This document shows, piece by piece, positions 30,337 to 38,629 of a stretch of 64,000 nucleotides of DNA. The stretch spans positions 2,689,501-2,753,500 of the forward strand of contig NZ_CP066786.1 of the NCBI RefSeq assembly GCF_016598595.1. The letters run 5' to 3'. The translations under genes and the position numbers were made by a program. Source of the DNA: Martelella lutilitoris (GTDB taxonomy: Bacteria > Pseudomonadota > Alphaproteobacteria > Rhizobiales > Rhizobiaceae). Positions within the stretch are counted from its first letter, which is position 1. Each line of letters starts with the position of its first letter. The notes under the pieces are model-generated. The model did no database searches. It was given only the letters and a program-made list of their open reading frames with translations, and was not told the origin of the DNA.

Positions 30337-30743
30337 GAGAGCGCTCCAAAGCTGATCGCTCCGGCCGATTCCAGCGCGACGTCGAACTGCAGTTCGCCGT
30401 TGTGCTGGCCCGAATATTCGAGCGAGGTGAACTGGAAGGGGCCGGAGAGCGTGCCGAAGCCGGGAATGACGATCTCAGTGCTCACAAGCGCCCCGGCAAA
30501 AAAGGCCGCGCGCACCGTCTCATCGGAGGCCGCGTCCTTGAAGATGCCGCTTGCCGTCAGCGAGGCGCGTTGAATACCGGCACCGCCAAGCAGTTCGCGC
30601 CAGCGCCCCGCACTTTCAGAATCGGTTATATCCACAGTCTCGGCGTTGAAGCGCAACGCCTTCGACCTGAGGCCGGCGACCGTCTCGTAGGCGGCTCCGT
30701 TATGCAGCTTCAGCAGCAGGTCCTTTGCCTTCTGGGCTGTCAT
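30333..30743 (-). CDS. GTA gp9: major tail (tube) protein, TP901-1 type
   Basis: A 136-residue tail-tube protein, MTAQKAKDLLLKLHN at the start and a beta-sandwich region with FTSLEYSGQHNGELQFDVAL near the end, the typical tail-tube signature. The ATG with GGAG six bases upstream is chosen over a TTG six codons earlier. It is followed by gp10 with a four-base overlap. Confidence 0.92.
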   Translation of the reverse strand: MTAQKAKDLLLKLHNGAAYETVAGLRSKALRFNAETVDITDSESAGRWRELLGGAGIQRASLTASGIFKDAASDETVRAAFFAGALVSTEIVIPGFGTLSGPFQFTSLEYSGQHNGELQFDVALESAGAISFGALS

Positions 30744-30777
30744 CGTGATCTCCGTGGTCAATCGAAAAGGATTTGTC

Positions 30778-31185
30778 TCAAACAGGCTCGGTCACGGCGC
30801 GAAAGCGCATCTCGGCAAGGAAATAGCCGGTCCGCGCCACCCGCCGCACCCGGCTCGCGCGGTGCAGCAGGCTGACGAGAGCGAAGCCGGAGAGCGAAAG
30901 CGCCGCATCGTGCAGCAGCGCCCTGACCCGCGCCTCGATCGCCTGCACCGCCTTGCGTCCATGCGCCTCCGACCAGATCTCGAGCGTGAGAAGGTGCTCG
31001 CAGCCGGCCTCGGTTGCCGTCGAATAGTCGCGCGTCTCGCACTCGCCGAAGACGATCGCCGGCAGTTGCGGCCGGCTCAGCAACCGATCGAAGATGGCAT
31101 CCGGCCCGATCAGCACCGTCAGCGCGGCGTCATTTGCAAGCTGCGCGTGGATTGCGCTCAGGAGCGCGTTTTCTGCCGAACTCAT
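30778..31185 (-). CDS. GTA gp8: tail terminator/completion protein (DUF3168)
   Basis: A 135-residue protein of the DUF3168 family: LLSAIHAQLANDAALTVLIG at the N terminus and FGECETRDYSTAT, LEIWSEAHGRKAVQAIEARV in the core. In siphophage-like particles this protein caps the tail at the head end. ATGA overlap with gp7. Confidence 0.9.
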   Translation of the reverse strand: MSSAENALLSAIHAQLANDAALTVLIGPDAIFDRLLSRPQLPAIVFGECETRDYSTATEAGCEHLLTLEIWSEAHGRKAVQAIEARVRALLHDAALSLSGFALVSLLHRASRVRRVARTGYFLAEMRFRAVTEPV

Positions 31186-31511
31186 GGCCTCTCCTCCTCG
31201 CAGCGGCAGACGGTGTAGCGGCCCGTCTCGTCGGGATCGCGAAAGCCCGCGAGCCTGAAGATGCGCCCGCCCCGCACCAACCGCATGCCCGGCACGAGAT
31301 CGCCGCGCGCCCGAAGCCAGATTTCGTGCGTCACCCGAAAGGTTTCGCCATTGGCCTCTTCGCTGGAGGAGACCGAAAGCGGCTCGACCCTGGCCCAGGC
31401 CCGGGCGAGAAACGCATAAGTGATGGTAGCGCCGCCCTGTCCGTCCGGCGTCGCCACAGGCGTCATCAGGTCAAGGCGGTGGGAGAAGGCGCCGGGATCA
31501 AGCGTCACCAT
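31182..31511 (-). CDS. GTA gp7: head-tail adaptor/head closure protein
   Basis: A 109-residue small beta-barrel protein (LDPGAFSHRLDLMTPVATPD, then ITYAFLARAWARVEPLS and FRLAGFRDPDETGRY), the pattern of phage head closure proteins (SPP1 gp16 fold). The start ATG overlaps the gp6 stop (TGATG); the preceding in-frame codon is a GTG. Confidence 0.9.
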   Translation of the reverse strand: MVTLDPGAFSHRLDLMTPVATPDGQGGATITYAFLARAWARVEPLSVSSSEEANGETFRVTHEIWLRARGDLVPGMRLVRGGRIFRLAGFRDPDETGRYTVCRCEEERP

Positions 31512-32077
31512 CACAGCCTCCAGGCCTTCAGCGGCGCGATCAGCCGGTCATAGCCCTCCGGTGCGCCGGCGGGCTGCTGATCGGCGGCAATGACGCCGCG
31601 AAAGGAAAACATATGGGCGACGTGCCGCAGGATCGCCTGTTTGGCGACATCCGGCACATCGGCCGCGGAACCAAAACCGGCCGTGAAATCAACCTCGATG
31701 CCGTTGAGCCCCGTCTTCCGGCCGGCAAGTCCCGGCATATAGAAGCGGGCCGGACGCGCGCGGCCGTCCAGCCGCGCCTGATCCTGCGGCACCGCCGAAG
31801 CAGCGCCCTCGCGGTCATAGACCGTCACCGTCCCGACCGACTGCACCGGCCCGTGGGCAAGCGACACCATTCCGCTCGCCGGCCAGTCATCGCGGTAGAG
31901 CCGCCATTCTTGCGTGACAAGCGAAAGCCCGCTCACCATCTCCAGATAGTCGCGGGCCGTGGCGATAAGGTCGCCGAGAAGCGCATCCTCATGGCTGCCG
32001 TCGAGACGCAGAAACGCCTTGGCCTCGGCAAGGGTCACCGGCTCTTCGGCGGCCGGCGTGATCAGGGCATAGCTCAT
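31511..32077 (-). CDS. GTA gp6: head-tail connector protein
   Basis: A 188-residue connector. The N terminus ALITPAAEEPVTLAEAKAFL followed by ARDYLEMVSGLSL is diagnostic for the phage gp6-like/phiE125 gp8 connector family; a C-terminal helix (AILRHVAHMFSFRG) follows. The upstream 19 codons in frame lie over the terminator that follows the capsid gene, so I start at MSYALITP, where AAGGACG provides a ribosome site. Confidence 0.92.
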   Translation of the reverse strand: MSYALITPAAEEPVTLAEAKAFLRLDGSHEDALLGDLIATARDYLEMVSGLSLVTQEWRLYRDDWPASGMVSLAHGPVQSVGTVTVYDREGAASAVPQDQARLDGRARPARFYMPGLAGRKTGLNGIEVDFTAGFGSAADVPDVAKQAILRHVAHMFSFRGVIAADQQPAGAPEGYDRLIAPLKAWRL

Positions 32078-32101
32078 CGCGAAATCGTCCTTCTGCCATT
32101 T

Positions 32102-32127
32102 AAAAACCCCGGCAGAAACTGCCGGGG
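32102..32127 (-). terminator. Intrinsic terminator between GTA capsid and connector genes
   Basis: A perfect 9-bp stem (CCCCGGCAG, loop TTT, CTGCCGGGG) followed on the minus strand by TTTTTAAA. It lies 25 bp after the capsid stop and 25 bp before gp6, inside the cluster. It would raise capsid transcript over tail transcript, or needs antitermination. Confidence 0.85.
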
Positions 32128-32152
32128 CGCGCATTGCTCCCGTCGTGGCGGA

Positions 32153-33397
32153 TCACATGTCGCCGAACTTCACCAGCTTGATCGCCTCGAAGTTCTGAAC
32201 CCCACCGCCGACGCGCTTGGTCGTGTAGAACAGCACATAGGGCTTGGCGGAATAGGGATCGCGCAGGATCCGCACGCCGGCGCGATCGACCACCAGATAA
32301 CCGGCAGCGAAATCGCCGAACGCGATCGACATGGAATCAACGCCGATATCGGGCATGTCCTCCGCTTCGGTCACGGGAAAGCCCATCAGCGAGGCCGGCT
32401 GGCCGAGGCTCGCCGGCGGCTGCCAGAGATAATTGCCGTCATCATCCTTGAACTTGCGGATCGTCCCTTGCGTCTTCCGGTTCATGACGAAATGAGCGTT
32501 CTGGCGGTGGGCCGCCTTCAACGCATAGATCGTCTCGATCAGCGTGTCGGAGGGATCGGCCGCCTTGAAGCCGCCATCGACGCCGGTGGCGATATAGCCG
32601 ATCTTCTCCCATTCCCAGGCGTTGTCGGCGACCGTCGCGTAGCTCAGGAACCCCTTGGGCGTATTCGCTGTATTGCCGTTCACGAAGGCCGCGCCCTCCT
32701 GCTCGGCAAAGGCGATGTCGATCTCCGAGGCAATCCAGTTCTCGACATCAACCGCCGCATCGTCAAGCAGCGATGCACTCGCCGCCGGCATGGCGTAAAG
32801 CTCCATGGTCGGGAACGACAGCTCGGAAATATCGGGCGTTGCCGTCTGGTCGCGGTCGGCGATCTCGCCGACCCAGCCGGCGGTGAAGCCGGACGCGATG
32901 AACGGCTTCTTCAGCACCGCGCCGGAAACCTGGCGCACCGTTGCCAGCCGGCGGATCGGCGAAACGGCGGAAAGCCTGCGGCCGATTTCCGTATCCGTTT
33001 CCTCCGGCACCAGATAGCCGCCGTCGCTTTCGGTCGTCGAGATCGCCTTGGCCTCCAGCGCACGAAGGCCGTGGTCGTCGCCGCGGCGGATATAGTTCTC
33101 GAAGGCCTGTTTGTGCTCGGCAGCCGCAAGGCCCGTTCCGCGTCCAAGCGCCGGTCGCGCCCGCTTCAGCTGCATCTCGTCGAGCTGGCGGGCCTGGGCA
33201 TCCATGGCGCGGTTGATGCGGTCGACCTTTTCGCGGGTCAGCACATCCTCGCCCATCTTGCTCTCGATCTCGCCCAGCCTTCGGTCATTGGCGTCCTTGA
33301 ACGCCTCGAAGCTCGACATGAAGGCCTCGAAGGCCTCGGCAATACTCGCGGGCGCGCTCTTGATCTCGGGCGCCGCTTTCATCTTCGCATCGGTCAC
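32153..33397 (-). CDS. GTA gp5: HK97-fold major capsid protein
   Basis: A 414-residue capsid precursor. Residues 1-~105 form a coiled-coil scaffold/delta domain (FMSSFEAFKDANDRRLGEIE, REKVDRINRAMDAQ), then the HK97 body begins at about TTESDGGYLVPEETDTEIG; later ISELSFPTMELYAMPAAS and FVNGNTANTPKGFLSY are family hallmarks. The prohead protease should cut between the two parts. The start codon is GTG, preceded by GAGAGG. Confidence 0.96.
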   Translation of the reverse strand: MTDAKMKAAPEIKSAPASIAEAFEAFMSSFEAFKDANDRRLGEIESKMGEDVLTREKVDRINRAMDAQARQLDEMQLKRARPALGRGTGLAAAEHKQAFENYIRRGDDHGLRALEAKAISTTESDGGYLVPEETDTEIGRRLSAVSPIRRLATVRQVSGAVLKKPFIASGFTAGWVGEIADRDQTATPDISELSFPTMELYAMPAASASLLDDAAVDVENWIASEIDIAFAEQEGAAFVNGNTANTPKGFLSYATVADNAWEWEKIGYIATGVDGGFKAADPSDTLIETIYALKAAHRQNAHFVMNRKTQGTIRKFKDDDGNYLWQPPASLGQPASLMGFPVTEAEDMPDIGVDSMSIAFGDFAAGYLVVDRAGVRILRDPYSAKPYVLFYTTKRVGGGVQNFEAIKLVKFGDM

Positions 33398-33422
33398 GAT
33401 GAATTCCTCTCTTTGAAAAACT

Positions 33423-34109
33423 TCAGGACGACATCATCCGCCGTGCCCGGCGAAGCAGGCCGAGCAGGCGTTCGTTGTCCATCTCGTCATCGCCGCCGGC
33501 CGCATCCCGCCCGCCGACCAGCGCCTCGTAGCCGCCGGCAAGAAGCCGGCGCGCCGCCTTTCGGCTAAGGCCGGCATCCCGCGTCAGCCATCGCTCGAAT
33601 TCCCGGATGGTGGGAAATGCGTCACCGGCCTGCTTCACGCTGGCAATGCGTGCCGACGGCAGCATCGGAAAGGTGACGATCGATATTTCCCAGAGGTCCG
33701 CTTCCAGCACCCGGCGCACGCCGGTCTTCGCATCCGTCTTGGCGCGCACGGTCTGAAAGCCGATCGAAAGTCCGTCGAGGCCGCCGGATTTCATCAGCGC
33801 GTGCACCTCGCGGGCCCGCGCCACGTCCGGGGAAAGCACGCCCTCGACATAAAGGCCGCGCCCGTCCTCGCGAATCCTGCGCCAGGCCCCGATCGGCTCG
33901 GAAGGATCGTGCTGGAAGAGCATGCGCACGCCCTCGGCGCCGCGCTTTTGCAGCGAGCGTGAAAACGCCCCGCGCTCGATCATGTCCTTGCCCAGGTCGA
34001 CCTCGCCGAAGAGGCTCGCATAGCCGGAAAACGAGCCGTCCCCGGCAAGGTCTGTCAGCGACAGATCGGCATATTTCAGTTCATCGGCCAGCATCGATCC
34101 CTCGCCCAT
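33423..34109 (-). CDS. GTA gp4: HK97-family prohead protease
   Basis: A 228-residue maturation serine protease. FSGYASLFGEVDLGKDMIE and QHDPSEPIGAWRRIREDGRG carry the conserved His of the family, and LMKSGGLDGLSIGFQTV holds the serine (S in GLSIGF). The C-terminal ~60 residues are a basic tail. The ATG after AGGAGGAG is chosen; nine extra codons are open upstream. Located between portal and capsid as in other GTAs and HK97-like phages. Confidence 0.93.
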   Translation of the reverse strand: MGEGSMLADELKYADLSLTDLAGDGSFSGYASLFGEVDLGKDMIERGAFSRSLQKRGAEGVRMLFQHDPSEPIGAWRRIREDGRGLYVEGVLSPDVARAREVHALMKSGGLDGLSIGFQTVRAKTDAKTGVRRVLEADLWEISIVTFPMLPSARIASVKQAGDAFPTIREFERWLTRDAGLSRKAARRLLAGGYEALVGGRDAAGGDDEMDNERLLGLLRRARRMMSS

Positions 34110-34139
34110 CGCGGCTCCTCCTGAATGCTCTTGCATGTG

Positions 34140-35297
34140 TCAGTACCCCACGGCCGCGCGCTTCTCTTCGTCGGTCAGGAATTCGGCAGCCCCGACCCGC
34201 GCCCAGAGCGCATCGCGCTCGGCGGCAAGCGCCGGAACCTGGTCGAGATCCGGCTCGAGCTGCAGCCCAGCGCCGTAAACCGGCTCCAGCCAGGCCGTCA
34301 GCGAAGCGGCCGTGCGGGCAATCAGCGGCAAGACGGTCAGCCGGTAGAAGGCGCGGTTGGCCTCCTGATAATTGGAATAGGTATTGTCGCCGGGAATCCC
34401 GAGCATCATCGGCGGCACGCCGATGGAAAGCGCAATGTCGCGGGCAGCACCATTGCGCGCCTCGGTGAAATCCATGTCGCGCGGCGTCAGCCCCATTGCC
34501 TTCCAGTCGAGCCCGCCCTCCAGAAGCAACGGTCGGCCGGCGCGCACCGGGCCCGCATAGCCTTCCTCCAGCTCCTGTTTCAGCCGCTCATACTGTTCCT
34601 CGGTCAGATTGCCGCCATCCCTCGGCTGATAGACCAGCGCGCCCGAAGGCCTTGCCGAATTGTCGAGCAGCGCCTTGTTCCAGACGGAAGCGGCGTTGTG
34701 CAGGTCGAGCGCCATCTGCGCGGCGGCAAGCGGCGAAAACCCCGTGTGGTCGTCGAGCGGGTGGAACAGCCGCATATGCAGCAGCGTCAGCCCTTTGCCC
34801 TCCGCCGCGAAACGGGTCACATGGTTTCCGGCGCGATATTCATAGGCCTCCGGCCAACCGTCGCGGCCCTCGATCACGCGGACGCGGTCCGGCCGCAGCA
34901 GGTGCAGCTCGCGCAAATCCTCACCCAGTATGATGGGTTCGATATAGGCGTTGCCCGAAAGCAGGAGCACGCCGAACAGCGCCTCCAGAAAATCCGCGCC
35001 GCACATGCGCCGGTTCGGACGCTTCAGAAGCGACAGAAGCGGGTGATCGGAAACGAGCGTGCCGTTGTCGAACAATTGCCAGGGCATGGCGCTTGCGGCT
35101 TCCGCGATCAGACGCACGGCGCGGTGGGCCACCGGGTTCCTCATGAACCCCTCGCGGGCAAGGGCGGCATAGGACCGGCCGGACCAGCGCGCCTCGCCGC
35201 TGAAGGCGATGGCGGAGAGCATCGTCGCCGCCTTTTTGTCGGGCACGCCGACGGGCTCGGCCGGGCGCCTGCCCGGCAGATGAAAGGGCATTTTCAT
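34140..35297 (-). CDS. GTA gp3: HK97-family portal protein
   Basis: A 385-residue portal subunit, forming the ring for DNA entry at the capsid vertex. Typical segments: AVRLIAEAASAMPWQLFDNG, HPLLSLLKRPNRRMCGADFL, GNAYIEPI, and the clip/stem region SIGVPPMMLGIPGDNTYSNY. Full length for the family. It is preceded by a terminator and the Dabb gene rather than directly by the terminase gene. Confidence 0.95.
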   Translation of the reverse strand: MKMPFHLPGRRPAEPVGVPDKKAATMLSAIAFSGEARWSGRSYAALAREGFMRNPVAHRAVRLIAEAASAMPWQLFDNGTLVSDHPLLSLLKRPNRRMCGADFLEALFGVLLLSGNAYIEPIILGEDLRELHLLRPDRVRVIEGRDGWPEAYEYRAGNHVTRFAAEGKGLTLLHMRLFHPLDDHTGFSPLAAAQMALDLHNAASVWNKALLDNSARPSGALVYQPRDGGNLTEEQYERLKQELEEGYAGPVRAGRPLLLEGGLDWKAMGLTPRDMDFTEARNGAARDIALSIGVPPMMLGIPGDNTYSNYQEANRAFYRLTVLPLIARTAASLTAWLEPVYGAGLQLEPDLDQVPALAAERDALWARVGAAEFLTDEEKRAAVGY

Positions 35298-35326
35298 GCC
35301 GCCTCCCCTTATTCTTGCTTTGAAAC

Positions 35327-35353
35327 GAAAAAGGCCCCGGAAAACCGAGGCCT
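35327..35353 (-). terminator. Intrinsic terminator after the Dabb gene, before the portal gene
   Basis: A 9-bp stem with one G-T pair (AGGCCTCGG, loop TTTT, CCGGGGCCT) followed on the minus strand by TTTTTCG. It lies 25 bp after the Dabb stop and 30 bp before the portal start. Confidence 0.75.
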
Positions 35354-35377
35354 GTCAGTCGGAATGCAGATCGGACA

Positions 35378-35695
35378 TCAGTCCGTCGGACGCGCATGCC
35401 GCACGGCCTTTGCCGTGTCGTAATCGGCGGCAATGCGCATCTCGCGGAGTGGACGGACAAGCGCCGTCGACTTCTTGTAGAGCGGGTGTTCGCGATAGGC
35501 AGCAAGCGCCGCCTCGTCCTCGAACTCGCCATAGACGACGAAATCGACCTTCTCGTCATAAAGATCGCTGCGCGTGTTGCGGCCGATCTCCAGAAGCGTC
35601 GCATGCGGGTTTTCCGTCAGGATCGAAAGGCCGGCCTCGATCTGATCGGCGTCGCCGCCCTCGGGCACCGAGAAGAAAACGATATGTCTGATCAT
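35378..35695 (-). CDS. Dabb-family protein (stress-responsive alpha/beta barrel) inside the GTA cluster
   Basis: A 105-residue dimeric alpha/beta barrel (ferredoxin-like) protein. IRHIVFFSVPEG, DFVVYGEFEDEAALAAYREH and a C-terminal LRPLREMRIAADYDT are the Dabb pattern. Family members include stress-induced plant proteins and small cyclases; no catalytic assignment is possible. It is not a structural phage protein yet sits between terminase and portal genes on the same strand with its own terminator, and a weak promoter-like pair (TTGCAC, 17 bases, TAGCCG) upstream, as a phage moron gene would. Confidence 0.88.
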   Translation of the reverse strand: MIRHIVFFSVPEGGDADQIEAGLSILTENPHATLLEIGRNTRSDLYDEKVDFVVYGEFEDEAALAAYREHPLYKKSTALVRPLREMRIAADYDTAKAVRHARPTD

Positions 35696-35779
35696 GCGAA
35701 AACCTCGTTGCGCCCTGAAAGGCCGGTTGCGGCATTCGGCTAGCATGGGCCATTGTGCGGTGCAAGCGCCAATGGCCTT

Positions 35780-37111
35780 TCATACGCCCCGCACGCGCGG
35801 CACGCCGTCGCCCTCCAGAAGCAGCGCCGTCAGCGCCCACACCAGCGCGTCGAGCCGGTCCGGCGAGCGGCCGCCGGAAAGTCCGTCCGGCCCGAAATCG
35901 CACATCTGGTCGACAAGCCGGGCAAAATGCCCCGCATGGCGCACCCTGCCCTGCTCATAAAGCGCGGCAACCGGCTCGGCGCGCAGAAACTTGCCGCGCC
36001 GCGCCCTCACCGTTGACACCGGCAGGCGCTCATCGACGCTTTTCAGCATCGCCGTCACCATGTCGCCGCCCTGATTGATCTCCGCAACCACGCGGTCGGC
36101 ATCAAACCGACGATAGGCCTCGACAACGGCGCGGGCCCACTCGGCCGGCGTGCCGCCCTCGACCGAGCAGTCGGCCAGTACCAGCGCGCCGCCGTTTTCC
36201 ATGCCGCCCGCGACCACGATGCCGCAGACCGAACGGCGGCCGGAACCGGAAGGCGGATCGACGGCAACCACGATACGCCCGGTTGCCATCGCGTTGCGGG
36301 AGACGACAGTCTCAAGCTCTCCCCGCCGCCACAAACCGTCCTCGCGGTCCTCGATCATTTCCCCTTCGAGTTCCTGCCGGCCGAGACGCGTGCCGCCATA
36401 GCGGCTTGCGAGCGTCTTCAGGAAACCCGGAGCCAGATTGGCATGATTGTCCGCCGTCGAAATCCGCGTCAGCGTCGTGTCGCTCTCCGCCATCAGCTTC
36501 TTCAAAAGCGGTACGGCGCGCGGCGTCGTCGTCACCATCTGGCGCGGCCGCGCGCCCAGCCTCAAGCCGAACTGCAACATGTCCCAGCATTCCTGGCCAT
36601 AACGCCATTTCGCCAATTCGTCGCACCAGGCGAAGTGGAATTGCGGCCCGCGCAGCGCCTCCGGATCTTCAGAGGAAAAAAGATAGGCCACCGCGCCATT
36701 CGGCCAGACCAGCCGGCGGCGGGTGATCTCCAGCACCGGCGCCATCCGCCGCGCGATCCGGCAGATGCCGGAGACGCCGTCGATCATCACCTCGCGCGCA
36801 TCCCCGAGCGTCTCGGCCACCAGGGCAATGCGCAGGTCGCATTTCGCTCCGCCTGAAAGCGCCAGTGCGTGCACCCATTCCGCGCCGGCCCGCGTCTTGC
36901 CGGAACCGCGCCCGCCCATCAGGAGCCATGTGCGCCAGTCGCACGCGGGCGGCATTTGTTCGGGCCGCCCCAGAAAGGCCCAGTCGCGGGAAAGCGCGCT
37001 GACAAGGGCATAGCGATCATCGGTCGCCGGCGCGCTCGGCGATGCGCCTTTCTGCCAGTTCTTCGGCCCGCTTTTCGATGAGGTCGAGGAAATGGGCTTT
37101 GGCATCTTCAT
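35780..37111 (-). CDS. GTA gp2: large terminase (packaging ATPase/nuclease)
   Basis: A 443-residue packaging motor. Walker A is GGRGSGKT at 66-73 and Walker B is FAWCDE at about 157-162. The C-terminal nuclease has VAVDPPSGSGRR, VAEINQGGDMV and DALVWALTALLLEG, which supply the acidic metal ligands. The first ~30 residues are Ser/Pro rich and the start overlaps the gp1-like gene by 95 bp; ATG with GAGG five bases upstream supports it. It packages host DNA by headful in GTAs. Confidence 0.95.
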   Translation of the reverse strand: MKMPKPISSTSSKSGPKNWQKGASPSAPATDDRYALVSALSRDWAFLGRPEQMPPACDWRTWLLMGGRGSGKTRAGAEWVHALALSGGAKCDLRIALVAETLGDAREVMIDGVSGICRIARRMAPVLEITRRRLVWPNGAVAYLFSSEDPEALRGPQFHFAWCDELAKWRYGQECWDMLQFGLRLGARPRQMVTTTPRAVPLLKKLMAESDTTLTRISTADNHANLAPGFLKTLASRYGGTRLGRQELEGEMIEDREDGLWRRGELETVVSRNAMATGRIVVAVDPPSGSGRRSVCGIVVAGGMENGGALVLADCSVEGGTPAEWARAVVEAYRRFDADRVVAEINQGGDMVTAMLKSVDERLPVSTVRARRGKFLRAEPVAALYEQGRVRHAGHFARLVDQMCDFGPDGLSGGRSPDRLDALVWALTALLLEGDGVPRVRGV

Positions 37112-37505
37112 ATGTCCTCAGATCGAGTGCGCGTTCCTCGGCGTCGCGGCGGCTCTCGGCGAGCCGGCGCTGCAATTCGTCGGCCTTTTCCAGCGTGCGG
37201 ATGATCAGCGCCACCGCATCGGCCGCGGCCTTCACCTCGCCGCGCACATCCGCATCGTCTCCCTCCCGGCCCTTTTTGACCGCCGCCATCCTGAGCTTGC
37301 GGAAAAAGGCGAACTGCGCCCGCATCTCGACGGTCAGATCGTTCAGCAGCAGCCTGAGATCGTCATCGCCAGTCGCCCGCCGCGCCTTCGGTTCGATCGC
37401 GTGATAGCCCGCATGGGCGCGGTGCGTCGCGGGATCACCCTCATAGCGCGGCGTGCGCGGCCAGAGCCCGAACAGCGAAATATCGAATGTTTCATGGTCG
37501 ACCAC
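37017..37505 (-). CDS. GTA gp1-like protein, possible small terminase
   Basis: A 162-residue acidic, highly helical protein (LLNDLTVEMRAQFAFFRKLR, then a long charged coiled-coil region of ~80 residues at the C-terminal half). The start is GTG: AGAGGAG lies seven bases before it, and the first residues VVDHETFDISLFGLWP follow; the upstream extension of the frame crosses a terminator and is discarded. By position before the large terminase it corresponds to gp1, which in Rhodobacter is a reduced small terminase. I see no HTH, so the function is inferred from position. Confidence 0.65.
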   Translation of the reverse strand: MVDHETFDISLFGLWPRTPRYEGDPATHRAHAGYHAIEPKARRATGDDDLRLLLNDLTVEMRAQFAFFRKLRMAAVKKGREGDDADVRGEVKAAADAVALIIRTLEKADELQRRLAESRRDAEERALDLRTYEDAKAHFLDLIEKRAEELAERRIAERAGDR

Positions 37506-37545
37506 GAAATTCTCCTCTTGCCCATTCGCGGCAGCCGTCCGGCAA

Positions 37546-37573
37546 CAAAAAAGCCCGGCGAGAACCGGGCTTT
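37546..37573 (-). terminator. Intrinsic terminator in the GTA leader, before gp1
   Basis: Stem AAAGCCCGG with CCGGGCTTT, six-base loop, followed on the minus strand by TTTTTTG. It lies about 40 bp upstream of the gp1 start and about 60-90 bp downstream of the candidate GTA promoter. It could also end transcripts of the AhpD-like gene upstream. Confidence 0.8.
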
Positions 37574-37641
37574 GAAAAATCTGACGGAAGCCTTGAAACC
37601 GCTGCGATCCCCGATCGCCGCAAATTTCCGACTGTAGATAA

Positions 37642-37670
37642 AACCTAGCAGACGACCGTAACGCCGTCAA
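37642..37670 (-). promoter_or_regulatory. Candidate sigma70-type promoter of the GTA cluster
   Basis: On the minus strand, TTGACG (37670-37665), exactly 17 bases, then TAGGTT (37647-37642). The upstream flank is AT-rich. Expected transcript start about 37634, giving a ~130-nt leader that contains the terminator. Confidence 0.55.
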
Positions 37671-37683
37671 GGATTATTTTCCT
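37670..37683. promoter_or_regulatory. Dyad AGGA-N6-TCCT abutting the GTA promoter -35
   Basis: AGGATTATTTTCCT, a 14-bp inverted repeat with a T-rich core, followed by ATTTTGTGATC. Its left end touches the -35 hexamer. A near-identical element occurs upstream of the gafY-like gene at 48954-48967, with a one-mismatch copy at 48857-48870. Confidence 0.5.
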
Positions 37684-37700
37684 ATTTTGTGATCTTTTTC

Positions 37701-38045
37701 TTATTTCGCCGAGAACTGGTCGAACGCCTCCAGCGCATGGGCCGCATACATCAGCCCCGGCCCGCCATCCATGTAGACGGCGACGCCCAGCACTTCCTCA
37801 TATTCCGCCTTGGTCACGCCAAGCTTGACAAGGGCCTTGGCGTGAAAGGCGATGCAGGGCTCGCAGCGCAGCGCCACGGCAATGCCGAGCGCGATATATT
37901 CCTTGGTCTTGGCATCCAGCGCGCCCGCCTTGCAGGCGGCCCCCGCCATTGCCGAAAAACCGCTCATGGTGTCGGGAATGTCCTTGCGAAGCACGGCGGT
38001 CTGCTTCGAAACATCGGCAGTCATCTGAAGATAATCGGTGGCCAT
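37701..38045 (-). CDS. Carboxymuconolactone decarboxylase-family (AhpD-like) protein
   Basis: A 114-residue all-helical protein. CEPCIAFHAKALVKLGVT gives the AhpD-type redox motif C61-x2-C64-x3-H68, so a peroxidase or thiol oxidoreductase role is more likely than a decarboxylase one. EYIALGIAVALR precedes it and DGGPGLMYAAHALEAFDQF closes the fold. Start MATDYLQ is chosen; upstream in-frame sequence is arginine-rich and not protein-like. Immediately upstream of the GTA leader on the same strand. Confidence 0.9.
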   Translation of the reverse strand: MATDYLQMTADVSKQTAVLRKDIPDTMSGFSAMAGAACKAGALDAKTKEYIALGIAVALRCEPCIAFHAKALVKLGVTKAEYEEVLGVAVYMDGGPGLMYAAHALEAFDQFSAK

Positions 38046-38149
38046 TGGGAGGATCCTTATATTCATACTTACGAGGATGAATACATAAGGTCTCTCGCCG
38101 CTCCCGCATTGCGCTGGGTCAAGCGGCGCCCGCACCAACAGAAACCGAA

Positions 38150-38629
38150 TCAGCCCGTCTTCTCCCCCGTCAGCACCGGCCATTCGATGATATAGTCCTC
38201 GTAGTCCTCCACCGGCACCTCCATCTCGCTCACGGTCCGGTCGCGCGCGGAAATGCCGGCCTGGTGCACGGTCTCGCGGTCGCCGGAAACGAGGTAGTGC
38301 CACCAGTAGAGATCATGTCCCTCATGCACCAGCCTGTAGGCGCAGGTCGGCGGCAGCCAGGGAATATCCCTGACGCCCTGAACGTCGAGCTGAATGCATT
38401 CCGGCACCGTCTTCCACCGGTCCTCGTAGTCGGAACACTGGCAGGAGTGCCCGTCCAGCAGGCGACAGGCGACCGAAGTGAAGGCCACCTCGCCCGTTTC
38501 CCAGTCCTCCAGCTTGTTGAGACAGCAAAGTCCGCAGCCGTCGCAGAGGCTTTCCCATTCGCGGGCGTCCATCTCCTCGAGCCGTTTCGTCTTCCAGAAC
38601 GGTTGCTGTTCTTCTGCCCTGTCGGCCAT
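38150..38629 (-). CDS. YcgN-family cysteine cluster protein (UPF0260)
   Basis: A 159-residue protein with the YkgJ/YcgN cysteine cluster: CDGCGLCC gives C29, C32, C35, C36, then C55, C63, C65 and C78, enough for a metal centre, probably zinc or iron-sulphur. [19 protein letters not shown] and [17 protein letters not shown] are family hallmarks. Function unknown across the family. No operon partner is evident. Confidence 0.93.
   Translation of the reverse strand: MADRAEEQQPFWKTKRLEEMDAREWESLCDGCGLCCLNKLEDWETGEVAFTSVACRLLDGHSCQCSDYEDRWKTVPECIQLDVQGVRDIPWLPPTCAYRLVHEGHDLYWWHYLVSGDRETVHQAGISARDRTVSEMEVPVEDYEDYIIEWPVLTGEKTG

Noticed and set aside
22944..37683. Active prophage instead of a GTA
   Set aside because: No integrase, repressor, replication, antirepressor or attachment-site repeats; the order is the GTA head-tail order with the short tape-measure and gp12-gp15 set.
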